Shown: positions 17,875-27,221, numbered from the stretch's first letter. The stretch: 64,000 nt of DNA from Xanthocytophaga flava (GCA_030068525.1 JASJOS010000017.1:186001-250000); one strand, 5' to 3'. Made by a program: numbers and translations. Notes: generated by a model not told the origin, from the letters alone.

Positions 17875-20037
17875 CTAATGCACAACTATCATCTTCTCTG
17901 TAAAGACCTTTTGACCCACTAGTATTTTAACAATATAAAGCCCATTCATCAGTTGATTGGTGGCTAACTGGTGGTGGGTAGTATGGGATACAGTTTTTTC
18001 ATAAACAACCGACCCCTGTAAGGAGACCACCTGTATAGTTACTGTTTCCTCTTTCTGCTCTTCTGGCCATTCCAGTTCAACTGCCTGATCTGTAGGAACA
18101 GGCCATATAGAGATTGTCTCTCTCTGAAGAGTATCTGCTATCACTCTGGCCGAAGAACCTCCGGAGCAGGCACCATTGATACCTACATGCAAGGGCATCA
18201 TAAAGCGTATGGCACCATTGTATTTGAGCTCTTTGGTTATACCATTTTGTACTTCCCGAATCAATACCGGATGCATCATCCCTGTAGTGTAGGAGCTGGC
18301 TCCAAATACAAGCGAATGTTGTGCATTTTCACAGATAAAAGCAGGCGGATCAGATGTTGTCATACTTTTGGCTGGATAGATCAACCCTCCCAGTAATTCT
18401 GTTTTGCCACAATCGGTTGTTTTGATCACATAACCTCTTTGTTCGGTCTTCATACCTAATATCCATAATGTAGCTCCTTTGTTCCAGATTTGTCCGGGTA
18501 GAATTTCACTGTTGAATTGTCGTGCCCATACTTTCTGCTGAGGATACAGTGTAATCAGATTGACAGACTCTACATCCTGCAGATATAGTTTTCCGGCCTG
18601 TGCCGAACTGATGTAACTTCGTATTTTACAGTGTTTGATCACAATAGGACGCTTGCACAAATGTTCTATCGAAATACCGAAGCCAAAATGCTCGATGATA
18701 AGAGGCGGACTATTTTCATTGCCATCTTTGACTACCAGCTTCATAGCAAACTGATCCCCACCATTCACCACAGTTCCAAAGCCCATAAATTTTCGTACAC
18801 TTACGGGTATGTTATAGGTTCGGTTATTCGCCTGGTAGGTACCTGTTTTGAGATAAATCACCGACTTACCTGAGTTGATTGTATTTTGCCAGTTGGTGTT
18901 ATCTCCATACCAGCCTGGCGAGGAAAGCTGGACCCATTGGGTGATGTCTCCCTCATCGTAGTCAGGTGTTTCTTCCACCGGAATATTTAAAGCCCGTGTA
19001 CCATTCGCATACAGATTGGATACCGTTCCGTTTAGATAGCCTTGTATAGTAAGGCCGCTTATCAAGGTGCCTTTGTTGTTGATGGCTGTACGATAACCCG
19101 TTGCTGTAACCGTTCTGACAAAAAGACTTCCATCTACATTATCAATCGCACTTACACTACTGCTACCACCTGAAAGAGTTGCTTCCAGAAGAGTAATCAT
19201 ACCATATTGGTTAAGATTACGTACCGCAGGTACTGAGTTTGTACTGGTTAGTTTGCGGATAAGTAGAATATTACCATCATTCTCTATGCCTGTAACCTTT
19301 TGATTGGTAAGCGAAATGTCCTCGAAAGTGATACTATATTCTGCTCTGCATGCCTGAATGCCATAATCAAAGCCAGTAATTGCCACTTTCTTTAGCATAC
19401 AGGGGCCAGGATAGGCACGTCGCATACTGATGCCTGCTTTCCCGGACCGATCCTCAGATCGAACCTCTACATTGACTATACCCCCACTGTTATTGGCTAT
19501 AAAGTCAATACCTATGGCACCTGCATTGCCAGATCCCACACTGACTGTCAGATCCCGGATGTAATTATGAAACTGATAAATACCATCTGGTGAAGAAAGT
19601 ACGGCTTTAGGTATACTGGCATTGGTGAATCCGGACGTACTGTTTTTCAGCTTAATAATTGTTTGTCCCTTTCCCTGACCCATCATCATCATCGCTTGTC
19701 CAATCCAGGTTAATGTGTTGGAGACAAGGTAAGTACCACGCGGAAAGTATAGGGTTTTGGGACGGGCATAGAAGTAGGCCGATTCTCCGCCGGTGTCTAC
19801 ACCTTTTCGATTGGCGTCTAGGGCTGCCTGAATGGCCTTCGTGTCGTCTGTGACTCCATCACCTTTGGCTCCATACTGTTTCACATTGAAAAAACCGCCT
19901 GTATTGGCAATAGTGTATCCATCATATTGTTGAATATGAGTGCTGTCTAAACTGCTTGGGTAATTGATTAACTGGGCATTTGACTGGATATACGCACTGG
20001 AAAGAAGTAAAATACTCAGAATTATTTTTTTCATCAT
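17875..20037 (-). CDS. T9SS-exported beta-helix protein (pectate-lyase-3 type)
   Basis: The 720-residue protein starts with a signal peptide (ILSILLLSSAYIQSNAQ) and has the Pectate_lyase_3 motif FNVKQYGAKGDGVTDDTKA followed by TLYFPRGTYLV. A second, weaker repeat begins near ITQWVQLSSPGWYGDN with KSVIYLKTGTY. Middle segments (GPCMLKKVAITGFDYGIQAC) closely match the 15544-17604 protein (GPCLFKNVTIRGFDYGIDVY), so the two are paralogues. The last 80 residues form a type A sorting domain (SIWPVPTDQAVELEW to MNGLYIVKILV), which sends the protein through the type IX secretion system to the surface. A 22-bp palindrome lies 86 bp upstream of its start. Confidence 0.82.
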   Translation of the reverse strand: MMKKIILSILLLSSAYIQSNAQLINYPSSLDSTHIQQYDGYTIANTGGFFNVKQYGAKGDGVTDDTKAIQAALDANRKGVDTGGESAYFYARPKTLYFPRGTYLVSNTLTWIGQAMMMMGQGKGQTIIKLKNSTSGFTNASIPKAVLSSPDGIYQFHNYIRDLTVSVGSGNAGAIGIDFIANNSGGIVNVEVRSEDRSGKAGISMRRAYPGPCMLKKVAITGFDYGIQACRAEYSITFEDISLTNQKVTGIENDGNILLIRKLTSTNSVPAVRNLNQYGMITLLEATLSGGSSSVSAIDNVDGSLFVRTVTATGYRTAINNKGTLISGLTIQGYLNGTVSNLYANGTRALNIPVEETPDYDEGDITQWVQLSSPGWYGDNTNWQNTINSGKSVIYLKTGTYQANNRTYNIPVSVRKFMGFGTVVNGGDQFAMKLVVKDGNENSPPLIIEHFGFGISIEHLCKRPIVIKHCKIRSYISSAQAGKLYLQDVESVNLITLYPQQKVWARQFNSEILPGQIWNKGATLWILGMKTEQRGYVIKTTDCGKTELLGGLIYPAKSMTTSDPPAFICENAQHSLVFGASSYTTGMMHPVLIREVQNGITKELKYNGAIRFMMPLHVGINGACSGGSSARVIADTLQRETISIWPVPTDQAVELEWPEEQKEETVTIQVVSLQGSVVYEKTVSHTTHHQLATNQLMNGLYIVKILVGQKVFTEKMIVVH

Positions 20038-20122
20038 TCAAATCTCCTGCACGAGGCTAACTAGGGTTAATTAAAATCAGAATCCGGTTTCGGGCGGAAT
20101 TCTATCTGTTAGAAGGTGATAA

Positions 20123-20144
20123 TTCTTACAAGCGCTTGTATGAA
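20123..20144. promoter_or_regulatory. 22-bp palindromic operator candidate
   Basis: TTCTTACAAGCGCTTGTATG (20123-20142, then AA) is a 22-bp palindrome with one mismatched pair; the inner 14 bp TACAAGCGCTTGTA are perfect. The central AGCGCT is of the kind bound by LacI/GalR regulators. It lies 86 bp before the T9SS beta-helix gene on the minus strand. The rest of the 504-bp divergent gap (20038-20541) shows no gene; a weak -7-like TACCTTTG is at 20490-20497 before the DUF4345-like gene. Confidence 0.5.
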
Positions 20145-20541
20145 TAGATACGTTTTGTGAGGGGTAAAAGATGCTGCAATTGTTGTGCAAAAGGTACGCG
20201 TTGAAAGAGTGTTAACCAGGAGGGGAGATGGCTGAAGTTTAAGCTCTAACCAGATGAAATAGTTGTTTTTTACCTGCTAGTGGTACTATTTATTACCAGA
20301 TTGTTATAGGATGCCAAGAAAATGTGGGCCTACTGGTAGATGACTGTATTTTTGACTTATTTAATTCTTACATGTTACTTGTATTTTATTTTTCATTCTT
20401 CTGCCTTTCCGCCAAATTAACGTTTATACGTAATGTAAGACTGCCTGATTTCTTATCTTAAGTCAAGGAACTCTAGTATCCGGCTTATCTACCTTTGGAC
20501 TATTACTAAAAAGAGTTTCTAACAATTTAACACCATGTACT

Positions 20542-20934
20542 ATGAAACAATCACTTTATGTAAAAGCTCTGTTATTTTTTGCCGGCATTATTGGAGTTGC
20601 CGTTGGCATTGGCCAGTTGATTTTCCCTGTTGCTTTTGAAGCTTCTACCGGGATAGATATAGCAGGCAATAGTAGTTTGTTAAGCGAGATCCGTGGAGCA
20701 GGAGGTACTCTGTTAGCTGCAGGAGTAGTTATGATTTTAGGGGCATTCATGCCGTCTTTAAGCGCTAAGGCTCTATTTATTGCTGCCTTGTTTTATCTGT
20801 GTTACGGCTTATCCAGAGTATATGGTATGTTGATTGATGGTATACCTGATCAAGGTTTGGTTTTGGTAACTATAGGTGAAATCATAATCGGTAGTGCAGT
20901 TTTAACGGCCTATCGGAGATTGCAAAGGCAATGA
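20542..20934 (+). CDS. Small four-helix membrane protein (DUF4345-like)
   Basis: The 130-residue protein is made of four hydrophobic segments: LFFAGIIGVAVGIGQLIFPV, TLLAAGVVMILGAFM, KALFIAALFYLCYGLSRVY and GLVLVTIGEIIIGSAVLTAY. The spacing, and the EIRGAGGTLLAAG and YGLSRVYGMLIDGIPD motifs, recall the DUF4345 family, whose function is not known. It stands alone and its stop codon is only 2 bp from the stop codon of the convergent Crp/Fnr gene, so the two transcripts must overlap. Confidence 0.6.
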   Translation: MKQSLYVKALLFFAGIIGVAVGIGQLIFPVAFEASTGIDIAGNSSLLSEIRGAGGTLLAAGVVMILGAFMPSLSAKALFIAALFYLCYGLSRVYGMLIDGIPDQGLVLVTIGEIIIGSAVLTAYRRLQRQ

Positions 20935-20936
20935 TT

Positions 20937-21524
20937 TTACGGCTTATCTATATGGAACATAATTCTTTTTCTGATTCTGCTCAGAGACTCTGGAGTTACG
21001 CCTATATAAGAGGCTATGTAAACAAGAGGCACTCTGTTTAAAATTTCGGGTCTTGTTTCCAATAAAGCCAGGTATCTTTGTTCCGGATTGAAACAGGTAA
21101 GGAGGGTGATATAGCTTTCGGCCTTTTTGTAATCATCAGACAATAGAGTATATATCAGATGTTCAAGAGAGGGATTGGTTTTGTGCATGGTAATTTCCTG
21201 TTCTTTTGTGCCACTAAGTAAAATGCAATCTTCCAGACATTGTACGCTACTCTCTGCAGGTTTGCGATCCATATAGCTGGAATACAAAACAACAGGTTCT
21301 TTTTCCAGAAAGAAATCCGATGTCTTTTCTACTCCGTCAATGATTCTGAATTGGCGGAGACATCCTTGTAGCACAAAGTAGCATTTCTTACAGATGCTTC
21401 CTGCCTGTACAACAAATTGCCCTTTCCTGAATTTCTCTATAGATGTGTTGTCTAGAATCAGGTTAATCTCATCTGAACTAAACTTATTGAATTTGAGTAA
21501 AAATTGCCTGGTAATATCCTCCAT
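20937..21524 (-). CDS. Crp/Fnr-family transcriptional regulator
   Basis: This 195-residue regulator has an N-terminal cyclic-nucleotide-binding-like beta barrel (about 20-110, with FRKGQFVVQAGSICKKCYFV and GCLRQFRIIDGVEKTSDFFL) and a C-terminal winged helix ending in YIASYIGVTPESLSRIRKR. The residues that bind cAMP in Crp (GELA, R-S/T) are not evident, so the ligand may differ or be absent, as in many Bacteroidota members. A second gene of the same kind is at 31584-32159. Its targets are unknown. Confidence 0.85.
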   Translation of the reverse strand: MEDITRQFLLKFNKFSSDEINLILDNTSIEKFRKGQFVVQAGSICKKCYFVLQGCLRQFRIIDGVEKTSDFFLEKEPVVLYSSYMDRKPAESSVQCLEDCILLSGTKEQEITMHKTNPSLEHLIYTLLSDDYKKAESYITLLTCFNPEQRYLALLETRPEILNRVPLVYIASYIGVTPESLSRIRKRIMFHIDKP

Positions 21525-21738
21525 GTTGCTTGTTTTTAAAGATGTAAACCCTGGTTGTACCTGTATATATCAGGAATTACAGCGAGACTTATTTCGCTGT
21601 AACGGTACAACTATCTATTCTGACAAAATACGGAAAATTGCCTGGACTATAAATAACAGAACGGATGTAAGGGTGGAATACAGGAAGGAGTACAGATTAC
21701 TAAAGGTAGCTTAGTAGCAGGACTGGATTTGACTAGTA

Positions 21739-22080
21739 TTATATATAACCTAGAAAGAAAACAGATAGTATAATCAAAAACAGAGCGGTGATTAATAACC
21801 GCTTATATCTATTCAGATAAAAATGAATTACTTGTTTGGCCGTATCACTGACCATATCAAGTTGCTGACGTTTAGCCTTGAATTTCTGCAGAGAATCCTC
21901 TGTATCTATATCTGCAGAAGGTTGGTCATCCATGTTGGTCCACTCATCTTCCAGTGCAGTTTCAAATACGGAGAGATTTCCTCCTTTTTGGATATATGTT
22001 TCCACTTGTGCCTTTTCTTGTGGGGTACAGTTGCCTTGCAGGTATTTTTCTACTAATTCTTTTGTAATCTGAGTATCCAA
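21739..22080 (-). CDS. Short FecR-like membrane protein (N-terminal part only)
   Basis: The 113-residue protein begins with ITKELVEKYLQGNCTPQEKA, the usual cytoplasmic start of Bacteroidota FecR-type anti-sigma factors, and ends with one membrane segment (RLLITALFLIILSVFFLGYI). The periplasmic FecR domain that normally follows is absent. The start would be a TTG at 22080; no ATG is in a good place upstream. It may be a shortened anti-sigma factor or a decayed one. The nearest ECF sigma gene is 3.1 kb away, so partnership is only a guess. Confidence 0.5.
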   Translation of the reverse strand: MDTQITKELVEKYLQGNCTPQEKAQVETYIQKGGNLSVFETALEDEWTNMDDQPSADIDTEDSLQKFKAKRQQLDMVSDTAKQVIHFYLNRYKRLLITALFLIILSVFFLGYI

Positions 22081-22362
22081 TGGATGTCCTATTTGCTTTT
22101 TATACCAGTTTATCCTGTTGGTCTGGAGATAAGTATACCCATCACAGGTTTTTCTTGAAAATAGTCTTTTGTATGGCTCTGCGTTTCAGAAAATGGTGTT
22201 AAGACTGAAAATAGGGTATAAAAATAAAAATTTATTTGAGCAAATACTATCAGATACTCAAAATACTAACGTAATAAACTATCTTTTTTACTGTCGTTTG
22301 GTGTATCTCTGGATGTATAGTGGATATACATAGAGCTTATAAGAAGGAGAAAAAGCACCTGA

Positions 22363-22752
22363 CTAGGCACTTTTCTCTTTTACTAATTCTAAATCTATAT
22401 TTTGAGATAAACCTTTCGGAATACCTAATGTACTCGGGGAAACAGACATGCTGACTAATACTTTCCGGATCTGATAGGCCTGTTGTATCATCTGAAGTCT
22501 GATTTGTTTAATTCCTACTGCAAATTCCTGCTGAGCCTGTCGCAAAGCTTGTTCCTTATCCTGATACTCCTGTTGAAAACGCAGTAGATCTTCTTCCATC
22601 TGTTTCAGGTTTGTTACAGAGTCATCTTTGTCGTCAAACAACTGTTCATGGCAATCTACTGCCCATTGGAGTTTACGTAATGCGCGAAGTAATGCCTGAT
22701 ACTGTTTCTCATCTACTCTTGCCATAGGTTTATAGGTTTGGTCTGATTGCAC
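22363..22752 (-). CDS. Hypothetical coiled-coil protein
   Basis: No family is recognised. The 129-residue product is rich in Gln, Glu and Lys with a long predicted helix from about residue 12 to 95 (YQALLRALRKLQWAVDCHEQ, then QMEEDLLRFQQEYQDKEQAL), likely a coiled coil, and a short tail containing VSMSVSPSTLGIPKG. There is no signal peptide. The longest frame starts at a GTG (22752); an in-frame ATG 24 bp further in is an alternative. It stands alone. Confidence 0.5.
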   Translation of the reverse strand: MQSDQTYKPMARVDEKQYQALLRALRKLQWAVDCHEQLFDDKDDSVTNLKQMEEDLLRFQQEYQDKEQALRQAQQEFAVGIKQIRLQMIQQAYQIRKVLVSMSVSPSTLGIPKGLSQNIDLELVKEKSA

Positions 22753-23119
22753 ATAGTTAAAAAAATAGGTTGTCCACCCTGTAATGGTATATACCCCGAT
22801 TTTATAGCCTACCCTAGTCAGATGTGTCGATTTTTTTCATGAAGAGTGAAAAACATAGGTGTTAAAAATAAATCAGCCTGTATGACTAGGGTAGGGGCTG
22901 TATTTAAGGTAGTATGTTATATGAGCGAGTGGGACGCAAAGAATAACAGAATCGATTGTGCATTATATACTATCTGGTCAAAAGCTAAAAAGGGTTCTAT
23001 CACATCTGTCCCGCTTGGTTGGACGAATTGGGACAATATATAGGCAAATAGAAGAATATACTGATCGACAAAGCACTAATGAAGCTGTAGACATAAACTG
23101 ATATACAGCACATGACGCA
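22753..23119. other. Intergenic with a 13-bp inverted repeat
   Basis: No gene is seen. CCTACCCTAGTCA (22808-22820) and TGACTAGGGTAGG (22883-22895) form a perfect 13-bp inverted repeat separated by 62 bp. It could be the ends of a very small foldback element or chance; no second copy is seen in the window. Confidence 0.4.
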
Positions 23120-23345
23120 AAAAGGCTATTAGTCACTTCAATCGCGAGTGGTGGTGTAGGTGCGTAGGGAGTCTTTTCTCCGCGAGGTTGGCCTTTGGCC
23201 TGCGGGGGGAAGGATCGGAGAAAAGTGCCCTTTTTTGCTAACACACAGACTGGCTCACCAAACTCTCGTTTGGTGCCCTGTTTTTTGGGCAAGCAAAAAA
23301 TGAAGAAGCTTGTGGAAGAATGATATAAGTGGCAATAAACCAACA
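23120..23345. repeat. Module 2 element, copy E (stem with compensating changes)
   Basis: The outer stem here is CTTTTCTCCG (23173-23182) with CGGAGAAAAG (23216-23225), 10 bp. The sequence is unlike the AAAATTCC/GGAATTTT stem of the other copies, yet just as complementary. The inner GGCC-TTT-GGCC loop, the CACCAAACTCTCGTTTGGTG hairpin (also with a paired change) and TGCCC-N8-GGGCA follow as elsewhere. Confidence 0.85.
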
Positions 23346-23467
23346 AAGGAAAAGACAAGCAAAAGCCACAAGAAGAGTGATGTTATGGACTATAAAGAAA
23401 CATAGGAATAATAAAGCCAGGAGACTATGAAAGAATAAATGATAAACCAATTACAACCTATACTTCT

Positions 23468-25048
23468 ATGAAATCACTACTACATACATATAAATTAAAC
23501 ATAGGATTGTGTCTGATTATATATGTTCAGGGAATAATCACATCTTACGCTTTTGATAGAGAAGCCAATCAGGCACCCAGATTAAATCCAATCGGTAACC
23601 AATCAGTCATTGTTGGACAGACGGTTTCTTTTACAGCCACCGCCTCAGATGCAGACAGTGAACAATCGCTTACCTATAGTCTGGAGAACGGACCGGAAGG
23701 AGCAAGTATCGATCCTGTCAGTGGGGTATTTCGGTATACACCAGATAGTACCGGAGTAGTAACACTTACCATTCGGGTAACAGATAATGCATCCCTTCCA
23801 CTATGGGATGAAGAGGAAGTGACACTATCCATCGTATATCCTCCTATTCGAATCAATTGCGGAGGTACAGAACTCAACACCGCAGCAGGGCTTACCTTTG
23901 TTTCGGATCGATATACTACTAATAGCAGTGATGAACATTATTTTCCGGATGCAGCTATTGAAGGTACTACCAGCGACGAGCTGTATCGCACCTTCCGGAG
24001 TGGAGATAATTTTTCATACAATATTCCGGTAACCAATGGCAACTATCAGGTGATCCTTCACTTTGCTGAAGTGTATTATACATCAGCCAATCAACGCAGA
24101 TTTTCTATTAACCTGGAAGGCGGTGATACAGAGATAGCTAATCTGGATGTATTTACCTCTGCCGGAGGTGCTAATAAAGCCCTTATCAGTACATATCTGA
24201 TAACCGTGAATGATGGCACGCTGGATCTGGAGTTAGGTAGCAGCATTAGCCGGGGACTGATTTCTGCTATTGAAGTTGTACCTGCGGTCTCCGATCCATC
24301 TTTGTCGACAGTGCGTATTAATTGTGGGGGACCGGAAATAACGGTTGGTGGAACCGTATTTAGTGCTGATCAATACTTTACGGATAGTAGTGAATCACGT
24401 TTTCCTGGTACTACCCAGATTGCGAACACAACCAATGATGAGCTGTACCGTACCTTTCGAAGCGGAGATACCTTTGCCTATACTATACCGTTAGCCAACG
24501 GTAATTATCAGGTGGTACTGCATTTTGCAGAAATATACTATACATCAGCCAATCAGCGTAAGTTTTCTATTAACCTGGAAGAGGGTGATCCGGAAGTCAC
24601 TGATCTGGATGTGTTTGTATCAGCAGGAGGGGCTAATAAAGCTCTGACCAATACCTATATCGTAACAGTAGAAGATGGTGTGCTGGATCTGGTATTTACC
24701 AGCACCATCAGCCGGGCTATGATCTCGGCTATTGAAGTGATTCCATTGATTACAAATCCTGGAGTTGGGAATCCCTCTGCTACTGAAATAACGGTAAAGG
24801 TATTTCCTAACCCATCCAATAGTGGTGTTATCGTAGAATTTGAATCTGCTGAAAATTTGCCGGCTACTTTAGAAGTCTATACGTTGCAGGGAGTCTTGAT
24901 TGAGAAGCATACAACTAACTTTATTCAGATTGGATCAGAAAAATTGCTTGTGCTGAATCAGGAAACTTCGTTAGCTTCTGGATTATATGTAGTGAAGGTC
25001 GAAACCAATGGTAAGCATACACAAAAGAAACTTGTTATCAATCGCTAG
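23468..25048 (+). CDS. T9SS-exported protein with Ig-like and two malectin-like domains
   Basis: The 526-residue protein has a signal peptide (LNIGLCLIIYVQGIITSYAF), a putative Ig/cadherin-like domain (about 35-120; NPIGNQSVIVGQTVSFTATA, ITIRVTDNASLP) and two malectin domains of about 145 residues. These are near-copies: RINCGGTELNTAAGLTFVSD with DELYRTFRSGDNFSYNIP, and RINCGGPEITVGGTVFSADQ with DELYRTFRSGDTFAYTIP. A type A T9SS sorting domain (KVFPNPSNSGVIVEFES to ASGLYVVKVET) closes it. Malectin domains bind glucose-containing oligosaccharides, so this is a surface or secreted carbohydrate-binding protein. No catalytic domain is seen. Confidence 0.85.
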   Translation: MKSLLHTYKLNIGLCLIIYVQGIITSYAFDREANQAPRLNPIGNQSVIVGQTVSFTATASDADSEQSLTYSLENGPEGASIDPVSGVFRYTPDSTGVVTLTIRVTDNASLPLWDEEEVTLSIVYPPIRINCGGTELNTAAGLTFVSDRYTTNSSDEHYFPDAAIEGTTSDELYRTFRSGDNFSYNIPVTNGNYQVILHFAEVYYTSANQRRFSINLEGGDTEIANLDVFTSAGGANKALISTYLITVNDGTLDLELGSSISRGLISAIEVVPAVSDPSLSTVRINCGGPEITVGGTVFSADQYFTDSSESRFPGTTQIANTTNDELYRTFRSGDTFAYTIPLANGNYQVVLHFAEIYYTSANQRKFSINLEEGDPEVTDLDVFVSAGGANKALTNTYIVTVEDGVLDLVFTSTISRAMISAIEVIPLITNPGVGNPSATEITVKVFPNPSNSGVIVEFESAENLPATLEVYTLQGVLIEKHTTNFIQIGSEKLLVLNQETSLASGLYVVKVETNGKHTQKKLVINR

Positions 25049-25188
25049 AACGGGTGTAGTAAGAGAGTGGTGGTTGTTTAATAGACTGACTATAGTATAA
25101 AAGGCAATGAAATTGGTTTGAAATTAAATTTTTTAACAGTAAGATATGGGTTAGATATCTTTTATAGAGGTGGTGGCAGATGTACTTT

Positions 25189-25785
25189 TTAAAAAATGTA
25201 AGAGACCGAAAGAAAAAGAAAAACGAGATCTGTGTGTACGCGTAAATTCTTGCGGAACCATTTCAGACAGTCATTCATATGAAATTCGACCGTTTTTATG
25301 GAAACCTGTAACTGGCTGGCGATTTCACGATACGATAGTTCTTCCTGACGGTGTAATAGAAAAATTTCTTTTTTTCGTTCAGGAAGGGCATTGAGTGCAC
25401 ATTGATATAGCTGGAGATAATCCGTGAAGTTTAACTCCTGCTCTGTAGGATTGGCATTGGGAGTTTGTCCTTCAAATGAAAAGTTGACGGTAACCGGTGC
25501 GTTGGTTTGTTTGCGCAGATAACGGAAAATTTCATTTTTAATGATGGTAAAAATATACGCTTGAAACGATCGTTGCGGGTCAATCTTATCTTTATTCTGC
25601 CAAACCTTCATAAACACATCGTGAACAATCTCTTCAGTTAGTGCTTGAGATTTGGTTATTTTAAAGGCTAGCCGGAATAAACGTGGATGGTATCGATAAT
25701 ACAATTTATCGAATGCCTTCTCATCTCCCTGTTGCCAGTCAGAGATAAGTACCGTATCCGGAGGAGAACTGTGTGTGTGTTTCAT
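25189..25785 (-). CDS. ECF RNA polymerase sigma factor (sigma-70 family)
   Basis: The 198-residue protein has sigma region 2 (FDKLYYRYHPRLFRLAFKIT, EEIVHDVFMKVWQNKD, SFQAYIFTIIKNEIFRYLR) and region 4 (ALPERKKEIFLLHRQEELSY, IASQLQVSIKTVEFHMNDCL), the composition of extracytoplasmic-function sigma factors of the Bacteroidota FecI-like group. The C-terminus runs on into a hydrophobic tail (TDLVFLFLSVSYIF) common in this group. No anti-sigma gene adjoins it; the shortened FecR-like gene at 21739 is the closest. It is transcribed away from the AraC gene. Confidence 0.9.
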   Translation of the reverse strand: MKHTHSSPPDTVLISDWQQGDEKAFDKLYYRYHPRLFRLAFKITKSQALTEEIVHDVFMKVWQNKDKIDPQRSFQAYIFTIIKNEIFRYLRKQTNAPVTVNFSFEGQTPNANPTEQELNFTDYLQLYQCALNALPERKKEIFLLHRQEELSYREIASQLQVSIKTVEFHMNDCLKWFRKNLRVHTDLVFLFLSVSYIF

Positions 25786-26269
25786 AAGGTCCTATTGCTT
25801 AGTGTTATAAAAAATGGCAGAGATGGAGAAGAGAGCTTATGCCCAGCTTTGATTTATGTTTTTTTTATACTTATAGAAAAAATTCTATTGGCAGCTACTC
25901 AACTAGAGTAAAATACGTAAAACACATGAGGAAAGTACATTTATTTGCAGACTATTTTTGAAAATATTGGGAATGTTACAAAAAATATTGTGTAGTGTAC
26001 AAATTGAAAAGGAATAGACTCTGTAGAAAGGTTCACATACTCAGTAAATTGTCTAAAGTATATCTTTGTCTTTTTTAGTATTGCTTTATCCTGGAAAAAT
26101 AAACCACCTTTTGGCTGATCTAAACAAAATCAGGCAGTGGTATGCATACTTTTGTGTGCTCATAGAAGAGCATAAAATTTAACTTTGCTGCTTTGTTGTT
26201 TTAGATGAATGTAAAATGCCTTTTTTTGTGTTTCTTATCTAACAACTGGATTAAACTACGTCATTCGTT
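25786..26269. promoter_or_regulatory. Divergent intergenic region with candidate -7 element
   Basis: The 484-bp AT-rich gap between the divergent sigma-factor and AraC genes has no gene. TAACTTTG at 26180-26187 fits the Bacteroidota -7 consensus and would serve the AraC gene; a TTTG lies at 26151 but the 25-bp spacing is long, so this is weak. Confidence 0.3.
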
Positions 26270-27133
26270 TTGCATCATTCAGGACAACCCATCAAACAGT
26301 TTGATCTTACTCCACTGGCAAAGGCAGGAGTGTTTGTGATACATATCGGGAATGATGAACCGGAAGGAGGACATGATATCTTCAAGCCTCACCGTGACAG
26401 GCATTATATGTTGATTATTGCTCTGGGCGGATCGCTAAAGATGATGCTTGATTTTGAAGAGGTCTTGATAAATCAACCCTCTATGCTCTTGGTTTTTCCA
26501 GAGCAGGTGCATCATATAGTTGAAATGAAAGATCCTCAGGGATGGGCTATTCACTTTGATCCTTCGCTGATTCAGGAGGAGTTTCAGCGTGTATTACAAA
26601 CAGGCTTTGCCAAACCTCTGCTTTTTACGCAAACAGACACATTACAGGCTCAGGTAATTACCATTGCAAGTCTGATGCACCAACTCCAATCTGAAGTACC
26701 TACTACCTATACAGGAAGAACTATGCATGAACTGCTGGCCGCCATCCTGAGTCTGCTGGCTGGAAAGTTCTCTCAGATGCCGGTTGGAAATAAATCCAAA
26801 GAAGGCCGTCCCTCTATTATTGAACGGGATTTCAGCCAATTGCTATTACGTTATTATAAAACCTGGAAGCAACCATCCCAGTATGCACAGGCGTTGTCTG
26901 TATCTGTTTCACATCTGAATGATACTGTCAAAGATATCAGTGGGTATCCGGTATCGGTACGCATACAACAAACATCCATTCTTGAAGCCAAACGATTGTT
27001 GTATTTTACTAATCTGAGTGTAAAAGAGATTGGCTATGAAGTCGGCTATGACAATCCGGTTTATTTTTCAAAGCTATTTAAAAAAGCCACAGATCTGACG
27101 CCACTGGAGTTTCGCCAGCAATTCCGCGATTAG
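26270..27133 (+). CDS. AraC-family transcriptional regulator
   Basis: The 287-residue regulator has an N-terminal cupin-like sensing domain (PEGGHDIFKPHRDRHYMLII, MLLVFPEQVHHIVEMKDPQG) and a C-terminal pair of helix-turn-helix motifs (YAQALSVSVSHLNDTVKDIS, VKEIGYEVGYDNPVYFSKLF, TPLEFRQQF). An in-frame stop at 26252 leaves the TTG at 26270 as the only start that keeps the conserved N-terminus. It may control the two genes that follow on the same strand (NAD(P)-binding protein and phosphatase), 88 bp downstream. Confidence 0.88.
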   Translation: MHHSGQPIKQFDLTPLAKAGVFVIHIGNDEPEGGHDIFKPHRDRHYMLIIALGGSLKMMLDFEEVLINQPSMLLVFPEQVHHIVEMKDPQGWAIHFDPSLIQEEFQRVLQTGFAKPLLFTQTDTLQAQVITIASLMHQLQSEVPTTYTGRTMHELLAAILSLLAGKFSQMPVGNKSKEGRPSIIERDFSQLLLRYYKTWKQPSQYAQALSVSVSHLNDTVKDISGYPVSVRIQQTSILEAKRLLYFTNLSVKEIGYEVGYDNPVYFSKLFKKATDLTPLEFRQQFRD

Positions 27134-27221
27134 AACTATTCTTCCCTCTTTTACAGCTATAATATCCTGTCTTTTCCCTATTCCTTTGCTATATCAAAAA
27201 CAAAGAGCATAGGCAAAGAAT

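Noticed and set aside
22846..23043. A 65-codon plus-strand frame
   Set aside because: It spans an inverted-repeat arm, has no recognisable features and lies in gene-free DNA.
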